64,000 nt of DNA from Polytrichum commune (Eukaryota > Streptophyta > Polytrichopsida > Polytrichales > Polytrichaceae), in assembly GCA_950295325.1 (NCBI GenBank), contig OX485806.1, forward strand, positions 51,765,169 through 51,829,168. The letters are read 5' to 3'. Made by a program: the position numbers and the translations under genes. Positions 37,740 to 47,595 of this stretch are shown one piece after another (within the stretch, counting starts at the first letter, position 1; each line of letters opens with the position of its first letter). The notes beneath the pieces were generated by a model that saw only the letters and a list, made by a program, of their open reading frames with translations, did not search any database and was not told the DNA's origin.

Positions 37740-38260
37740 TAGTAAATAAGAATAGCACACCATTAATAGAACTAAAATAAATAAAATAAATATCAGACCA
37801 TAAATAGTAAATAATATACTATATACATTAGATAAGAATAACATACTGAAAATAATAAAATACTATAAATAATAAACAAACGACCATTAATAGTACTAAT
37901 ATACTATGAATATTGAAAATTAAATACCAGACTATAAATAGTAAACAATATACTATATACAATAGATAATAATAACATATTGAAAAGAATAAAGAATAAA
38001 GAAAATTGAATCAAATAATATTAGTAATAAATAATAAACATCAGACCATTAATAGTAATAATATACTATAAATAATAAATAATAAACTATATACAATAGA
38101 TAATAATAACATACTGAAAATAATAAATAATAAACATCAGACCATTAATAGTAATAATACACTATAAATAGAAAATATCATATCATTCCATAAATAGTAA
38201 ATAATATACTATATATAATAGATAATAATAACATATTGAAAATTATGTATATATATATAT
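37740..38260. repeat. AT-rich minisatellite, unit of about 125 bp
   Basis: The word AATAACATA(C/T)TGAAAA recurs at about 37847, 37970, 38105 and 38227, within longer similar units built from AATAGTAAATAATATACTAT-like strings. Shorter AT-rich repeats continue to 38490. It makes up the body of the CACTA element. Confidence 0.7.
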
Positions 38261-38555
38261 ATACTATAAATAATAAACTATAAACTATAAACAATGAATA
38301 TTAGGCGATACATAGTAAATATGATAATATACACAGTAAATACGAGGCAGTAAATAGAAAATATGAGACACTTAATAATAAATAATAGGCAGTATACAAC
38401 AAATTCTGGATATTAAATTATAAGCAGTAAATAATAGACAGTAAATAATATATGCCGTATATAGTTGATATTATATTATATATAGTAAATCAAAAATAAA
38501 AAATAACTTGGGGCCTCTATATACAAATGTTTCAAATACTTTTAGTATATCATGC

Positions 38556-38632
38556 GCGGAGTGGTGGCTTAGTGGCTAAGGCCTCTATGTGAGAGCCAAG
38601 AGGTTCAAGGATCAAATCCCTTGGCCCCCGCC
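38556..38632 (+). other. tRNA-like or tRNA-derived SINE-like segment inside the CACTA element
   Basis: 77 bases with an A-box-like TGGCTTAGTGG at 38565-38575 and a B-box-like GGATCAAATCC, spaced as in a tRNA gene. A T-arm-like hairpin (CAAGG/CCTTG) and a plausible acceptor pairing (GCGGAG with CCCCGC, one mismatch) are visible. The anticodon loop is too long for a normal tRNA. It is most likely a decayed tRNA or a SINE head; I do not call it a functional tRNA. Confidence 0.4.
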
Positions 38633-40069
38633 CTTGGCTTAGCCTACTAGGTAAGTGTCTAGGCACTTAAAACTATAGGTGCTTATAGATGGCAAGGCTC
38701 GGGAGGTGAGGATTGGACTTAGTAATGATGGATATCTCTTTTAAATGACACTCATTTGTTATAAAATAGGACCACTCATTATTCAACATATCAACCAATG
38801 ATAGCCCTACACATGCATGCACGCTTTAACGTTAAGTAATAATTTAGTGTGGAGCCCGTAAAACTTTTAGTATATTTAAACATCATAAGCAATGGTCCTA
38901 AATATATTGGCTATGTCTAAATAGACAATCCATGGGGCGTAGGGCATGGTCCTCCAAGACATGTCGTAGACAACACGCTTTCTAGTAATATATGCTATTA
39001 GGTCACGTCTTTGTTTACTTCAATAAATGTCTTGTTACATGTCTAGATTGTACACAATCTCTAGTAGTGAGAAGACCCCAAAGCCGGAAACGGCCCGGTC
39101 ACCTCTGATTCGAAGAAAGAGCACGGAACGTTCGGCGAGGTCAGGGCGGGTCCAATCCCCAATGACGGAGAGGGCCAAGACGCTGGAAAGGGCTAAAACC
39201 CCATATAGGGCTAGGACTCCAGAGTGAGCAAAGACGCCGGATCGCGGTAAGACTCCTATGGTACATGTTTCGTGACCACCCACACCCGATTGCATGATTG
39301 TGGAGCCTTGGGGACAACCACCCCCTCGAGCGGTTAGAGAGCGGAGAATTACTCCGACCCCGAGGAGTCGGAACAGAGGACGGACAGCGGAGAGTGAACC
39401 TTCACCGAGGCAGAGCTCCAAGAAGAAGAAGAAGGTCCCAACCCCAGAGCGTTCTGGCTCGGACGACGGATCATGGGAGCAGACATGTCCTTCAGCAGTA
39501 GAGGAGTCCGAAGAAGAGGTCACCCCCTCTCCCAGCATGCGCAAGATCCTCACCCGACTTCAGGTGGAGGGGCGTCTAGAATCAGTGGGCCAGCAAAGAC
39601 AGTCAGCTTGTCCAAGGCAGGGACAACACCGAAAATGCACCGAACCACCTAAATTAGGTAGTTAGACAGTTGGGTAGTAAGGAGTAGAAGGTCATACAGG
39701 GTAGTGGTAGTTCAAATTTTGTGTCAACGTGAAAGTAGGATCTGAGATCCAGAATTTCCACAAAGGCGTTGATTCCAGGGCACTCTCAGTTAGGGTAGGG
39801 TAGAGCGGCCAACGGCGCTGCCCCTTCAGTTTGGGGTCAAAGACCATTATTTAGGTGGCTTGAAAGTTTGGCAATAGGTATTTTTCCCCCTTTGTGTTGT
39901 TTTGTGCTTTCTAACTCAATAAATCTTCGATTCTCTATAGCCCTGGTGTGTTTGTGTATGAACACTCCAAAGAGTGTCCAAGGATCAGAGGGAATAAAAG
40001 GGTCAGGAAATCAGGATAGCACGAGAGGGAAAGGCCTGGATCGGATCCAGTTAGAGGATTGGATTGACC

Positions 40070-40850
40070 ACTTCTGTGGTGTAATGTGAGTGAAACCTCG
40101 CTGGTTCGTTTGCCTGTATAATTTCTATGTGGGATATTTGCTGTTAGGAATGGGTAAGGGGTGCGAGGGGTACTCAAACTTACGCCATCCAATCTTCTGA
40201 TGAGGTCCCACAGTATCTGGGAGTGGTAGTACGGAAAGTGGTACGGGTCGCCTAGTTATCCCGGATTTACTGGACCCCATTCACCTGTAGCCGGAAAGGT
40301 CTATCGGAAGAGGGAGAGAAACAAGATAGGTTAGGATTATGGATTGGGTTGATCACTTCTGAGGTGTAGTGAGAGTGAAACCTTGCTAGTTCGTTTGCCT
40401 GTATAACTTCTATGTGGGATAGCCGCTGTTAGGAATGGGTAAGGGGTGCAAGGGGTATTCGAACTTACGCCATCCGACCTTCTGATGAGGTCCTACAATA
40501 TCTGGGAGGGTAGTACGGAAAGAGGTACGGGTCGTCCAGTTATCACTGATTTACTGGACCCCATTCACCTGTAGCCGGAAAGGTCTATCGGAAGAGGGAG
40601 AGAAACCGGATAGGTTAGGATTCCAGATCGGGTTGATCACTTCTGAGGTGTAATGGGAGTGAAGTCTCGCTGGTTCATTTGCCTGTATAACTTCTATGTG
40701 GGATAACCGTTGTTAGGAATGGATAAGGGGTGTGAGGGGTACTCGAACTTACGCCATCCGACATTCTGAAGAGGCCCCACAATATCTGAGAGGGGTAGTA
40801 TGGAAAGCGGTACGGGTCGCCTAGTTATCCCGGATTTATAGACCCCGGGC
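40070..40850 (+). repeat. three tandem repeats of about 287 bp
   Basis: Units begin near 40073, 40361 and 40645 with GTGAAACCTCGCTGGTTCGT or close variants, followed by TTCTATGTGGGAT, and include GATGAGGTCC and CCATTCACCTGTAGCCGG. They are the inverted counterpart of the two units at 33420-34030. Confidence 0.8.
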
Positions 40851-41299
40851 GGATCCAGATCAATCTGTCGTTGTAGTTCCGGGCATACGTTACGGATTCT
40901 CTGTGTGACCTGCCAGGCCGGGTGAAGCTGATCCGGACTGGTTGTGAGGGAATACCGGAGAGTGGCCAGATCGGGGCATCTTTCTCGGATGAGCCACATC
41001 ACCATCGGAGGTAGGAATTGAGTAGGTAGGAATTGACGAAGTAGGAGTAGGAGTAAGTCTTAGATTTAGTGGTTCATCCGGAAGGCAAGTCTCGGAAGTG
41101 AGGATTTCCAACTGCCCATCCGGAAAACGGAAAGGCCATTCCACCCGGTGGTTGATTTTCAAGCAGGGAAGGAGAGGAGCAACCATCTTACACTTCACAG
41201 GGTCCCTGGAACGATACCCGGATCATCCGGACAACCGGATTAAACACTAAAAATGCTTAACCGGATTTTTTGGTCGATCTCGTGTTCCCACAACACTCA

Positions 41300-43266
41300 C
41301 GGAGGCTCGTGAATCATAAGATGAGGTTGGCTCTTGGCCATCCAAGGCGTGTGCGTCAAAATACACAATGGCCTCCACTGTAAGCCTTGCTCGCCGTGTG
41401 GCCGGTTTTTTATGATCCTCTGTGGTAGAACGGTCAGCGGTGGCTTAAGCCACAATCAGAGAAGACAGAGGTGTTTTTCCTTCCAAAATCCTACCTGTTA
41501 GGTGAAAAACCTGAGCTGGTTAGATGTTGGATGACAACCACTTCATCGTTGTGAACAAAGGTGTGGGCAACACTTTAGATGCCAAAATGTGCACCACGTC
41601 GGTCGCCGAATTAGAGGCCTCTAAGCTCAAATTACAATTACTGACAGATGGACAACATCCACCAATCCAAAAGACAATGGTAGACGTGCCTAGCCAATCT
41701 GATCCGCGGGATCATTGTCCCGATCTTGTAAGCTATCCACAGACTACCATATGGTCGAAGGCGTGGCTCATGACACGGATCGAGCACGTGTCACCGCTGT
41801 GAAATTCATCACCTCCCCCGAAGCTCCGAACATATAATAATCCGGAGTGGAAGAACTAGCCTGAGCTCCAAAGGAAGACGGTGGGTCCAAAATTTGGCCG
41901 GATGACGCCAAATTCTTGAACCTCTCCTCCAAGGCACTAATTTTTGTCTCCAACGTCTTTTTCCCATTCGGAAGAAGGGCGTTTCTCTGGATGGAAAGCG
42001 AAGTAGTTTTTCATCGCGTAATTGTTCCGCCCACAATGAGAACACTTCAACTACTTCGGTAAATGATTACCCGCCCCCTTCGTCGAATCTTTAGCAGGAA
42101 CAACTGGTTTTTGCTTCACATTACCTATGGTTTGGGCATGCCTTTGCTTCAAAGGATAATCCTTCTTAGCGTAACCCACCTGCCCACAAGACCAACAATA
42201 CAAGGTCTTGTCCACCTCTGCCTCCGCCAACCCTACAGCCGCAACCGGAACTTTTTGGGATTTGCTAGAATCCAATAGCAAGGATACCAAATCAATGGCA
42301 TCATGTTGAGACAAGGCACAATCGCACTGCTCTACAACGGCAAAAGCCTCTGCAAGTGTCGCCCAACCACCATAATCCATGATGATCCTTGGCAGAGTTA
42401 AGTCAATGAGACGTTTGTCAATCTTTGACAAAAAATCCTTCACCAAGTGATTTTCCGTGAAAACACCTCCAGATACCTTGGCAAATCTCGCCAACCTCAT
42501 GTACATGGTATGAGGTGAGTCTTCTTTTTCCCGCCGGAAATCTTGGATCCGCTGCATTTGATCCCAACAAAAACCTCAATATTCTTCGTCCAAATTGGAG
42601 CTGGAATTCTTGCAGAGAAGCAAAATCATGTGAAACCCCTAAAGAGACTAATATCGCCTGTATAGTTTGTACACAACGGGAGAATGAAAAGATTGGGCTC
42701 AACGTACTCGAGGATGCGGTAGCATGAACATATTCTATATATTCATTAGGAAAAACTTCCTCCACGTCCACTACGAAGATGCTCTCCACTTGCTCTGTCT
42801 TCACCACATGAGGGGCTAATGAAGTTGTAGTTGCGCCCTCTTTCAATACGGAAACCAATTCTATTCAAGTCTCCCAATGAGTATCATTCCATTGCTCATA
42901 AGTTCGGAGCGCTTCGTGCTCCAAATGTTGGGGCAAAATCTTGAACGTATATCAGTCATTAAAATTAGGATTACTTTGATGTTTTTGCCGCATACACATT
43001 CTAAACACAAGGTACCAGTCTTGCAGGGAAATGATCCCTGCTCGATTGAAAAACCGGTCTCGGATTCCACCTTATGTATTCTTCTTCATATTATCAAAGG
43101 TCCCTACCTAAAGAATGTGAAACCGAGTGGCAATATTCCACGCCGAAATAAGCTAAAAATCGTCGTCGGGTGCTATCACTAGTTCAACGTTTGAGAGGTC
43201 CGATGATCGACCTTCCGATGCTCTTAGAGATGGCAAACGATAATGTTGGCTTCGACTCGTAATCAT
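41300..43266 (-). pseudogene. gypsy copy 3: Gag
   Basis: A start codon is present at 43266-43264 (MITSRSQ), but TAG codons follow within the first 70 codons. The best open part is 42557-42051, with ARFAKVSGGVFTENHL and a CCHC knuckle CWSCGQVGYAKKDYP whose last Cys is lost. CAG has become TAG just before the second knuckle (near 42050). It helps to reconstruct which codons are mutated in copies 1 and 2. It is non-functional. Confidence 0.8.
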
Positions 43267-43899
43267 AAATCCACAATGAATATGGTGACTAAAGCCAATA
43301 GCCTACACTACTTTGATGTCATTGTAAAATAAAAAAAATGGAAAATACAACTTGCACCTATAATCATCTCCAACAGTATGGTCTGCTGGTCATTATTCCA
43401 GCCTCAACATAAAGGAATATAAGCACCATCCACTTGGTGCACACATAAGGATCCCGTCGGTCATCACTCCGACCTCACCCCCACAATACCCTATCACAAA
43501 CTAGTATAATACAAAATGGGACAATGTTGACAACGTCCAGCAACACATTCCGCCACGGAGGAAAATACCACAACGAAATACGGAAAACAATGTAAATACA
43601 ACACTCGATTGTCTTCCCAAAATAACAAATAAAAAAAATTCAAATTGACCGCACCCAACCCGCACTCACCTGCAGTGGGTGGTCAAACGTGAGATACTCT
43701 TGTTGTCGTGGAAAAGAATTGGCACATAAGCACATAATTCATACCTACTACAATATAAAGACTCTTTCCTATAACAATCTTCCGGAATTTGTATTACTAA
43801 ACACAATTCGACCTTAACAATTATGACTAAACACAAGTCGAATGGTAATTTTATATGCCACACAACTCTCAATGGCAATCCCTCGATAATCCCATACAC

Positions 43900-45180
43900 A
43901 TACCCCTAAATGAAACGACATCCACAACTTGCCCCCAATAAAAAACTATATGATTGTTTAATTGTTTTTTTTCTTTTTTTTTCTCTTTTAAGCAATAGAA
44001 AATAAAAACCCCATCTTATGCCAAGTACCTCGTTCCAATCCGATGTGGTAGAAAGATAAGTTAACCGCACATTCATTGCAATCCCACGCCTTCCACGTAT
44101 TTCTAAATGCTCTCACAAACTTTCCTTGTGATACTTGCCTCTTCCGAAACCCAAATACCTTAATTTCTCATAAGGTACTTATGAATGGCGGCAACAGATT
44201 GTTCCAAATCTCCACATTTCCATTTTTTATCAATAAAAATATCCATGGTAAAGACTTCACCAAATTTGTATTGGATGCCCCTCCAATTAACACTCTTGAT
44301 TTTTATTTGCTTTGTTGTTGTTTTTTTAATTAACCCTTTTAAGTATGGGTTTAAGAAAAACAAAAAAAAATTATTTGATTTCTTTTTAAAATAAAATAAA
44401 ATAAATTTCACCCCCTCTGCAATTGTTGCCACAATTGTAGCAGGGTAAGGGGAGGCCGGGAGGAGGGGGGTGGGAGGTTAACAGGCCAGGGGGGGAAAGT
44501 CAACTGGGGGGAGGTTGACTAACCTAGGGGTAGGCTAGGATAAGGGGGAGGGGAAGGTAAAGGGGCTAGGTAGGGGGGTAAGGGTTAGGCTAGGGGTAGG
44601 CTCGGGGACTAACCTAGGTAGGGGGGGTAGGCTAAGTGAACTAGGTAGGCTAGCTGGGCTAGAGGTAGGCTAAGATAGAGTGGGAGGGGAAGGTAAAGGG
44701 GGGGTTGGAGGAAAGGAAGGAGGATGGGGAGGGGGGGAGGAGGGCAGGGGGGCAGGGGGGCCGGCCTGCCGCGGATTGATGCCGTGTACCGCCGGATGGC
44801 TGCCAACAAACCTGAAGAAACAAAAGCTCCTAGATGAACCCCTCCGCCTCTCCTCCTCCTACTTTTTTTTTTAAATGAAATTGAACTTGAATCGAAATCA
44901 ATAATGTTTTTTACAAGCTCAATGATATGAATTCAAACTTGTAAGTAAACAAATGACAAGAAATTCTGTAGATAATTCTATAATTTATCACCACAATTCA
45001 CCTTGATGTGGCATTCACAAATAAACATTTTTTTGTTGTTGTTCCGCAAATCCGTGGTGTTCTCGCTCTGACACTCCGCAACTTTGCTACTCCTTATCCT
45101 CACGCCTTCCCTTGCGTGTTATATATCAAGAATGAAGAAAAAAATAAAAATAAAAATGAAGCATTATTATCAAGTGAGAA
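43900..45180 (-). other. gypsy copy 3: leader, with a G-rich tract at 44450-44770
   Basis: Between LTR and Gag this copy carries sequence unlike the leaders of copies 1 and 2. It includes 320 bases of plus-strand G-runs (GGGGAGG, GGGGGTAGG, GGGAGGGG and similar) with obvious G-quadruplex potential. No open frame of note. Confidence 0.6.
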
Positions 45181-45510
45181 GGAAGAGAGTCAAACCCTTA
45201 TCAGAGCTCTAATTATCTCTTCAAATGCACACAATGAATTAAGCTATCTCTCACTCCACCACGGGAGAATCCAAGAATATAAGAAAATTGAAAAGAACTC
45301 AAAATTTATTGCAAAAACATGCAATCTTCACCTCACACAAGCTCTTTCCACACACTCATTCACAAGACTTGACTTGGCAAGAATGCCAAGCCAAGGAGGA
45401 GGCTCCTTACTTAGGAGCCTTCCTCTCCACATCTAAGATTCATCCATTCAAATATAAATGGATGAAGCCCAACGGATAAGGTGCGGCCGCCGACGCCGCA
45501 TACCGTGACA
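45175..45510 (-). repeat. gypsy copy 3: 5' LTR, first 335 bases
   Basis: On the minus strand it matches the LTRs of copies 1 and 2, with the AGGCTCCT-AAGTA-AGGAGCCT and CTTGGCA-TTCT-TGCCAAG hairpins and the AATAAATTTTGAGTTC signal. Similarity to copy 2 continues to about 44990. Confidence 0.85.
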
Positions 45511-45750
45511 GTTTCGATATTTGCAAACAATGAGGTATAAAATATAAGAGCAAGTCTAAACATGGTCAAAAACATAGATATGCTACATGAAATATCTATA
45601 ATATACTTACTGAATGCTATTGGATATTGCTTGGGTGCAACAGTTGTTGAATGAGTTAGGCTTCCAATCCAGCTGGACCATTTCCAATGAACTGTTTCCA
45701 TGGCGAAATGTCACTTTTACAACAGTTTGATGAAATGCAATATGCTACTG
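45511..45750 (-). pseudogene. MULE copy B, downstream fragment between two retrotransposons
   Basis: The minus-strand frame from 45750 reads AYCISSNCCKSDISPWK and ends near SNIQ, aligning with VYAITSRCKEANMSPWT and NNIQ of MULE copy A (about 23010-23160). Joined across gypsy copy 2 it continues the fragment that ends at 55634 (VFDDLYNTLPV). A GTAAGT donor-like site follows the SNIQ region. Confidence 0.7.
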
Positions 45751-46081
45751 TGTCACGGTATGCGGCGTCGACGGCCGCACCTTATCCGTTGGGTTTCATC
45801 CATCTAGATTTGGATGGATGAATCTAGATGTGGAGAGGAAGGCTCCTAAGTGAGGAGCCTCCTCCTTGGCTTGGCATTCTTGCCAAGTCAAGTCTTGTGA
45901 ATTACTGTGTGGAGAGAGCTTGTGTGAGGTGTAGATTGCATGATTTTGCAATAAATCTTGAGTTCTTCTTCCCCTAATTACACTCTTGGATTCTCCCTTG
46001 GTGGAGTAAAAGATAGCTTAACTAGTTGTGTGCATTTGAAGAGAGATTTAGAGCTATTGTGAGTGTTCTACTCTCTTCCTT
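45751..46081 (+). repeat. gypsy copy 2: 5' LTR (part shared with 3' LTR)
   Basis: It starts TGTCACGGTATGCGGCGTCG. Three inverted repeats lie close together: 45801-45830 (CATCTAGATT...AATCTAGATG), 45840-45860 (AGGCTCCT...AGGAGCCT) and 45870-45887 (CTTGGCA...TGCCAAG). An AATAAATCTTGAGTTC polyadenylation-like signal follows near 45950. Beyond 46081 (CCTTCT) the 5' copy continues with CACTTGACAAGAATGC, shared with copies 1 and 3, while the 3' copy changes to a different sequence. The true LTR end is therefore unsettled. Confidence 0.85.
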
Positions 46082-47595
46082 CTCACTTGACAAGAATGCT
46101 TCATTTTGTTATGTTTTCTTCTTCATTCTTGAGATGTATGCGCAAGGAAGGGCGTGAGGACAAGGAGTGACGAAGTTGTGAAGTTCCGGAGCGAGAACAC
46201 CGCGAATTTGCGAAGCAACATGAAGAATGTTTGCTTGTGAATGTCACTTCAAGGTGAATTGTGGTGATAAGGTGTTGCATTTTCCACGGAATTTCATGTT
46301 ATGTGGCTCACATTCAAGCTTGAATGCTTGACATTGAGCTTTGGAAGCGGATTTATGATTCTAAGTGCAAGAATTTGTGCATCAAACACAAATTTTTTGT
46401 GAAACAAGTCCAAAAAAAAAAGAAAAAAGGGAGGCAACCTGCCTTCCTCCCCTCCGCTGCTGGCCCCTAGTCTGCAACTATCCGCGTCTGTCCACAGCTA
46501 CCGGCGGCTGTCCGTGGCTGACGGCGGCAGCTGCCACCAACTCTGCCTGTGGCTGCCATCAAGACTGCTGCCTCCAGCTGCCATCAAGACTGCTACTTGC
46601 GGCTGCCAGGCCAACAAGGCTTGAGCTAAGGTTCAATTCCGGAGAGGGAGCCCGAGAAACAGCTACCACATCCAAGGAAGGTAGCAGGCTCGCAAATTAT
46701 CCAATTGTTTTTTATTTTTATTTTTATTTGTGTTTGTGTTTGTTTTAATTAATTAATGCATTAATTAATTAAAACCGGATTTTTAAAATTTAATTTAATT
46801 AAAAAAAATTATTTAAAATTTAAAATTTCCTTACAACATCTAATCCTTCCTCTTCTCCCTAAGAGGTTAATTTCTTAGGCTCATTAATCAAGGATACAAG
46901 GAAAAAAACCTAAGCTCTTATGAAATATTAAACATACTTGGGATTTCTTTTTAAGTGTTATGTTGTATGAAATTTCTAAGAGGAATGTCATTGGAAATTG
47001 GGTGGCATGTGGAATTCCGTTCGGCCTAAAATAAATTATTATTAGGGTCGAATTGTGTTTGTCAACACATATTCCTGGCATTTTTCTGAGGAGGGATTCT
47101 TAGGTTGTAGTGGGAAGATGAGAGATGTGCATAGGTAGCATTTCTTTTTCTTAAGTAACAGGGGCTTTTCATTGTTGACCACCAACTGCAGGCGGGTGCC
47201 AGTTGGTTGCGGTCGGTTTCAATTTCTGCTTGAATGTTGTTTTGGGGAAGAGGATCCAGTGTTGTTCTTGCATTGTTCCTTGTATTTTGTTTTGGTACCT
47301 TCCCCTGTGGCGGGCTGTAGTGTTGGAGTGTTCTAGTGTTGCCCCATTTTGTGTAGTCCTAGATTGTGATAGGGTACTGTGGAGGTGAGGTCGGATTAAT
47401 GACCGACGGGACCTTTGTTTGTGCATCAAGTGGGCGGTGCTTGTTTTCACTTGTGGTGAGGCTGGGTTAATGACCAACAGACCATAAGTTTTGGTGGTGG
47501 TTGCAGGTGCAGGTTGCCTTTGACCCTTTTTCTCTTTGTACCTGGATACTAATTCATTTGGGTTGTTGATTCGGTGACCATCCCATTGTGGGTTT
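46082..47595 (+). other. gypsy copy 2: rest of LTR/leader before Gag
   Basis: 46082-46290 is conserved with copies 1 and 3. 46430-46640 is a GC-rich stretch of GGCTGCCATCAAGACTGCT-like repeats unique to this copy. 46940-47595 again matches copy 1, with short inverted words such as GTCGGATTAATGACCGAC and TGGTGAGGCTGGGTTAATGA. No protein and no sure primer-binding site. Confidence 0.55.

Larger units (their letters stand above)
37413..39069. mobile_element. non-autonomous CACTA transposon, 1657 bp
   Basis: Left terminus CACTACAAGAGAAACAAGGG; right terminus, reverse complemented, CACTACTAGAGATTGTGTAC, so the terminal repeats share CACTAC(A/T)AGAGA. It is flanked by the 3-bp target duplication AGA at 37410-37412 and 39070-39072, as expected for CACTA elements. 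The left copy of the host gene at 34.9 kb is uninterrupted at the same codons and serves as an empty site. No transposase frame is present. The inside is AT-rich minisatellite plus a tRNA-like segment. A CACTA transposase from elsewhere would have been needed. Confidence 0.92.
36331..39665 (+). pseudogene. gag-like protein, right copy, interrupted by a CACTA insertion
   Basis: The ATG at 36331 gives MSEVLEDEDLVPIPLKNVAP. After a TAG at about 36550 the same frame continues (WADVYGFALRRGEGW, TIFGALSGTRPVNWG). A one-base shift near 36910 leads into MNGCVKEEEEDALTIAKDE and EPHWKDIDLSSFEYPETPF, homologous to the left copy. At 37412 the frame is split by a CACTA element and resumes at 39073 with the TPKPETARSPLIRRK tail and TLERAKTPYRARTPE units, then a Lys run and an acidic C-terminal part. 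Compared with the left copy it also lacks much of the coiled coil (about 120 residues). The function is unknown; a capsid-like role is only inferred. Confidence 0.55.
36190..41293 (+). mobile_element. unidentified element, right copy (plus orientation)
   Basis: It contains the gag-like gene, then about 1.6 kb of tail with a cluster of 287-bp repeats. It ends at 41293 in CTCGTGTTCCCACA, the mirror image of the left copy's outer end. Its 5' border is uncertain (between 35880 and 36330). It abuts gypsy copy 3 at 41294 with no matching target duplication on the far side (33050), so the junction is probably not a simple insertion of the whole inverted pair. Confidence 0.55.
41294..45510 (-). mobile_element. 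Ty3/gypsy retrotransposon with DNA methyltransferase family, copy 3 (5' part only)
   Basis: On the minus strand it begins with the LTR at 45510 (TGTCACGGTATGCGGCG), has the leader and Gag, and is cut off at 41294 just before the protease region. Neither DNMT nor enzymes remain in the window. It lies head to head with copy 2, separated by 240 bp of MULE sequence. Confidence 0.85.

Noticed and set aside
37500-38500. Regularly spaced repeats that might suggest a CRISPR-like array
   Set aside because: Units are AT-rich, degenerate, about 125 bases and contiguous, inside a CACTA element in a plant genome; a minisatellite explains them.
38556-38632. Functional tRNA gene
   Set aside because: Anticodon loop too long, mismatches in the acceptor stem and B box off consensus; kept only as tRNA-like.
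33056-41293. Whole inverted pair as one transposon with terminal inverted repeats
   Set aside because: The ends mirror each other because two copies lie in opposite directions; no shared target duplication was found at 33050 and 41294, and each half carries its own gene.
46300-47180. A tRNA-Met primer-binding site (TGGTATCAGAGC-like)
   Set aside because: No convincing match in the leaders of any copy.
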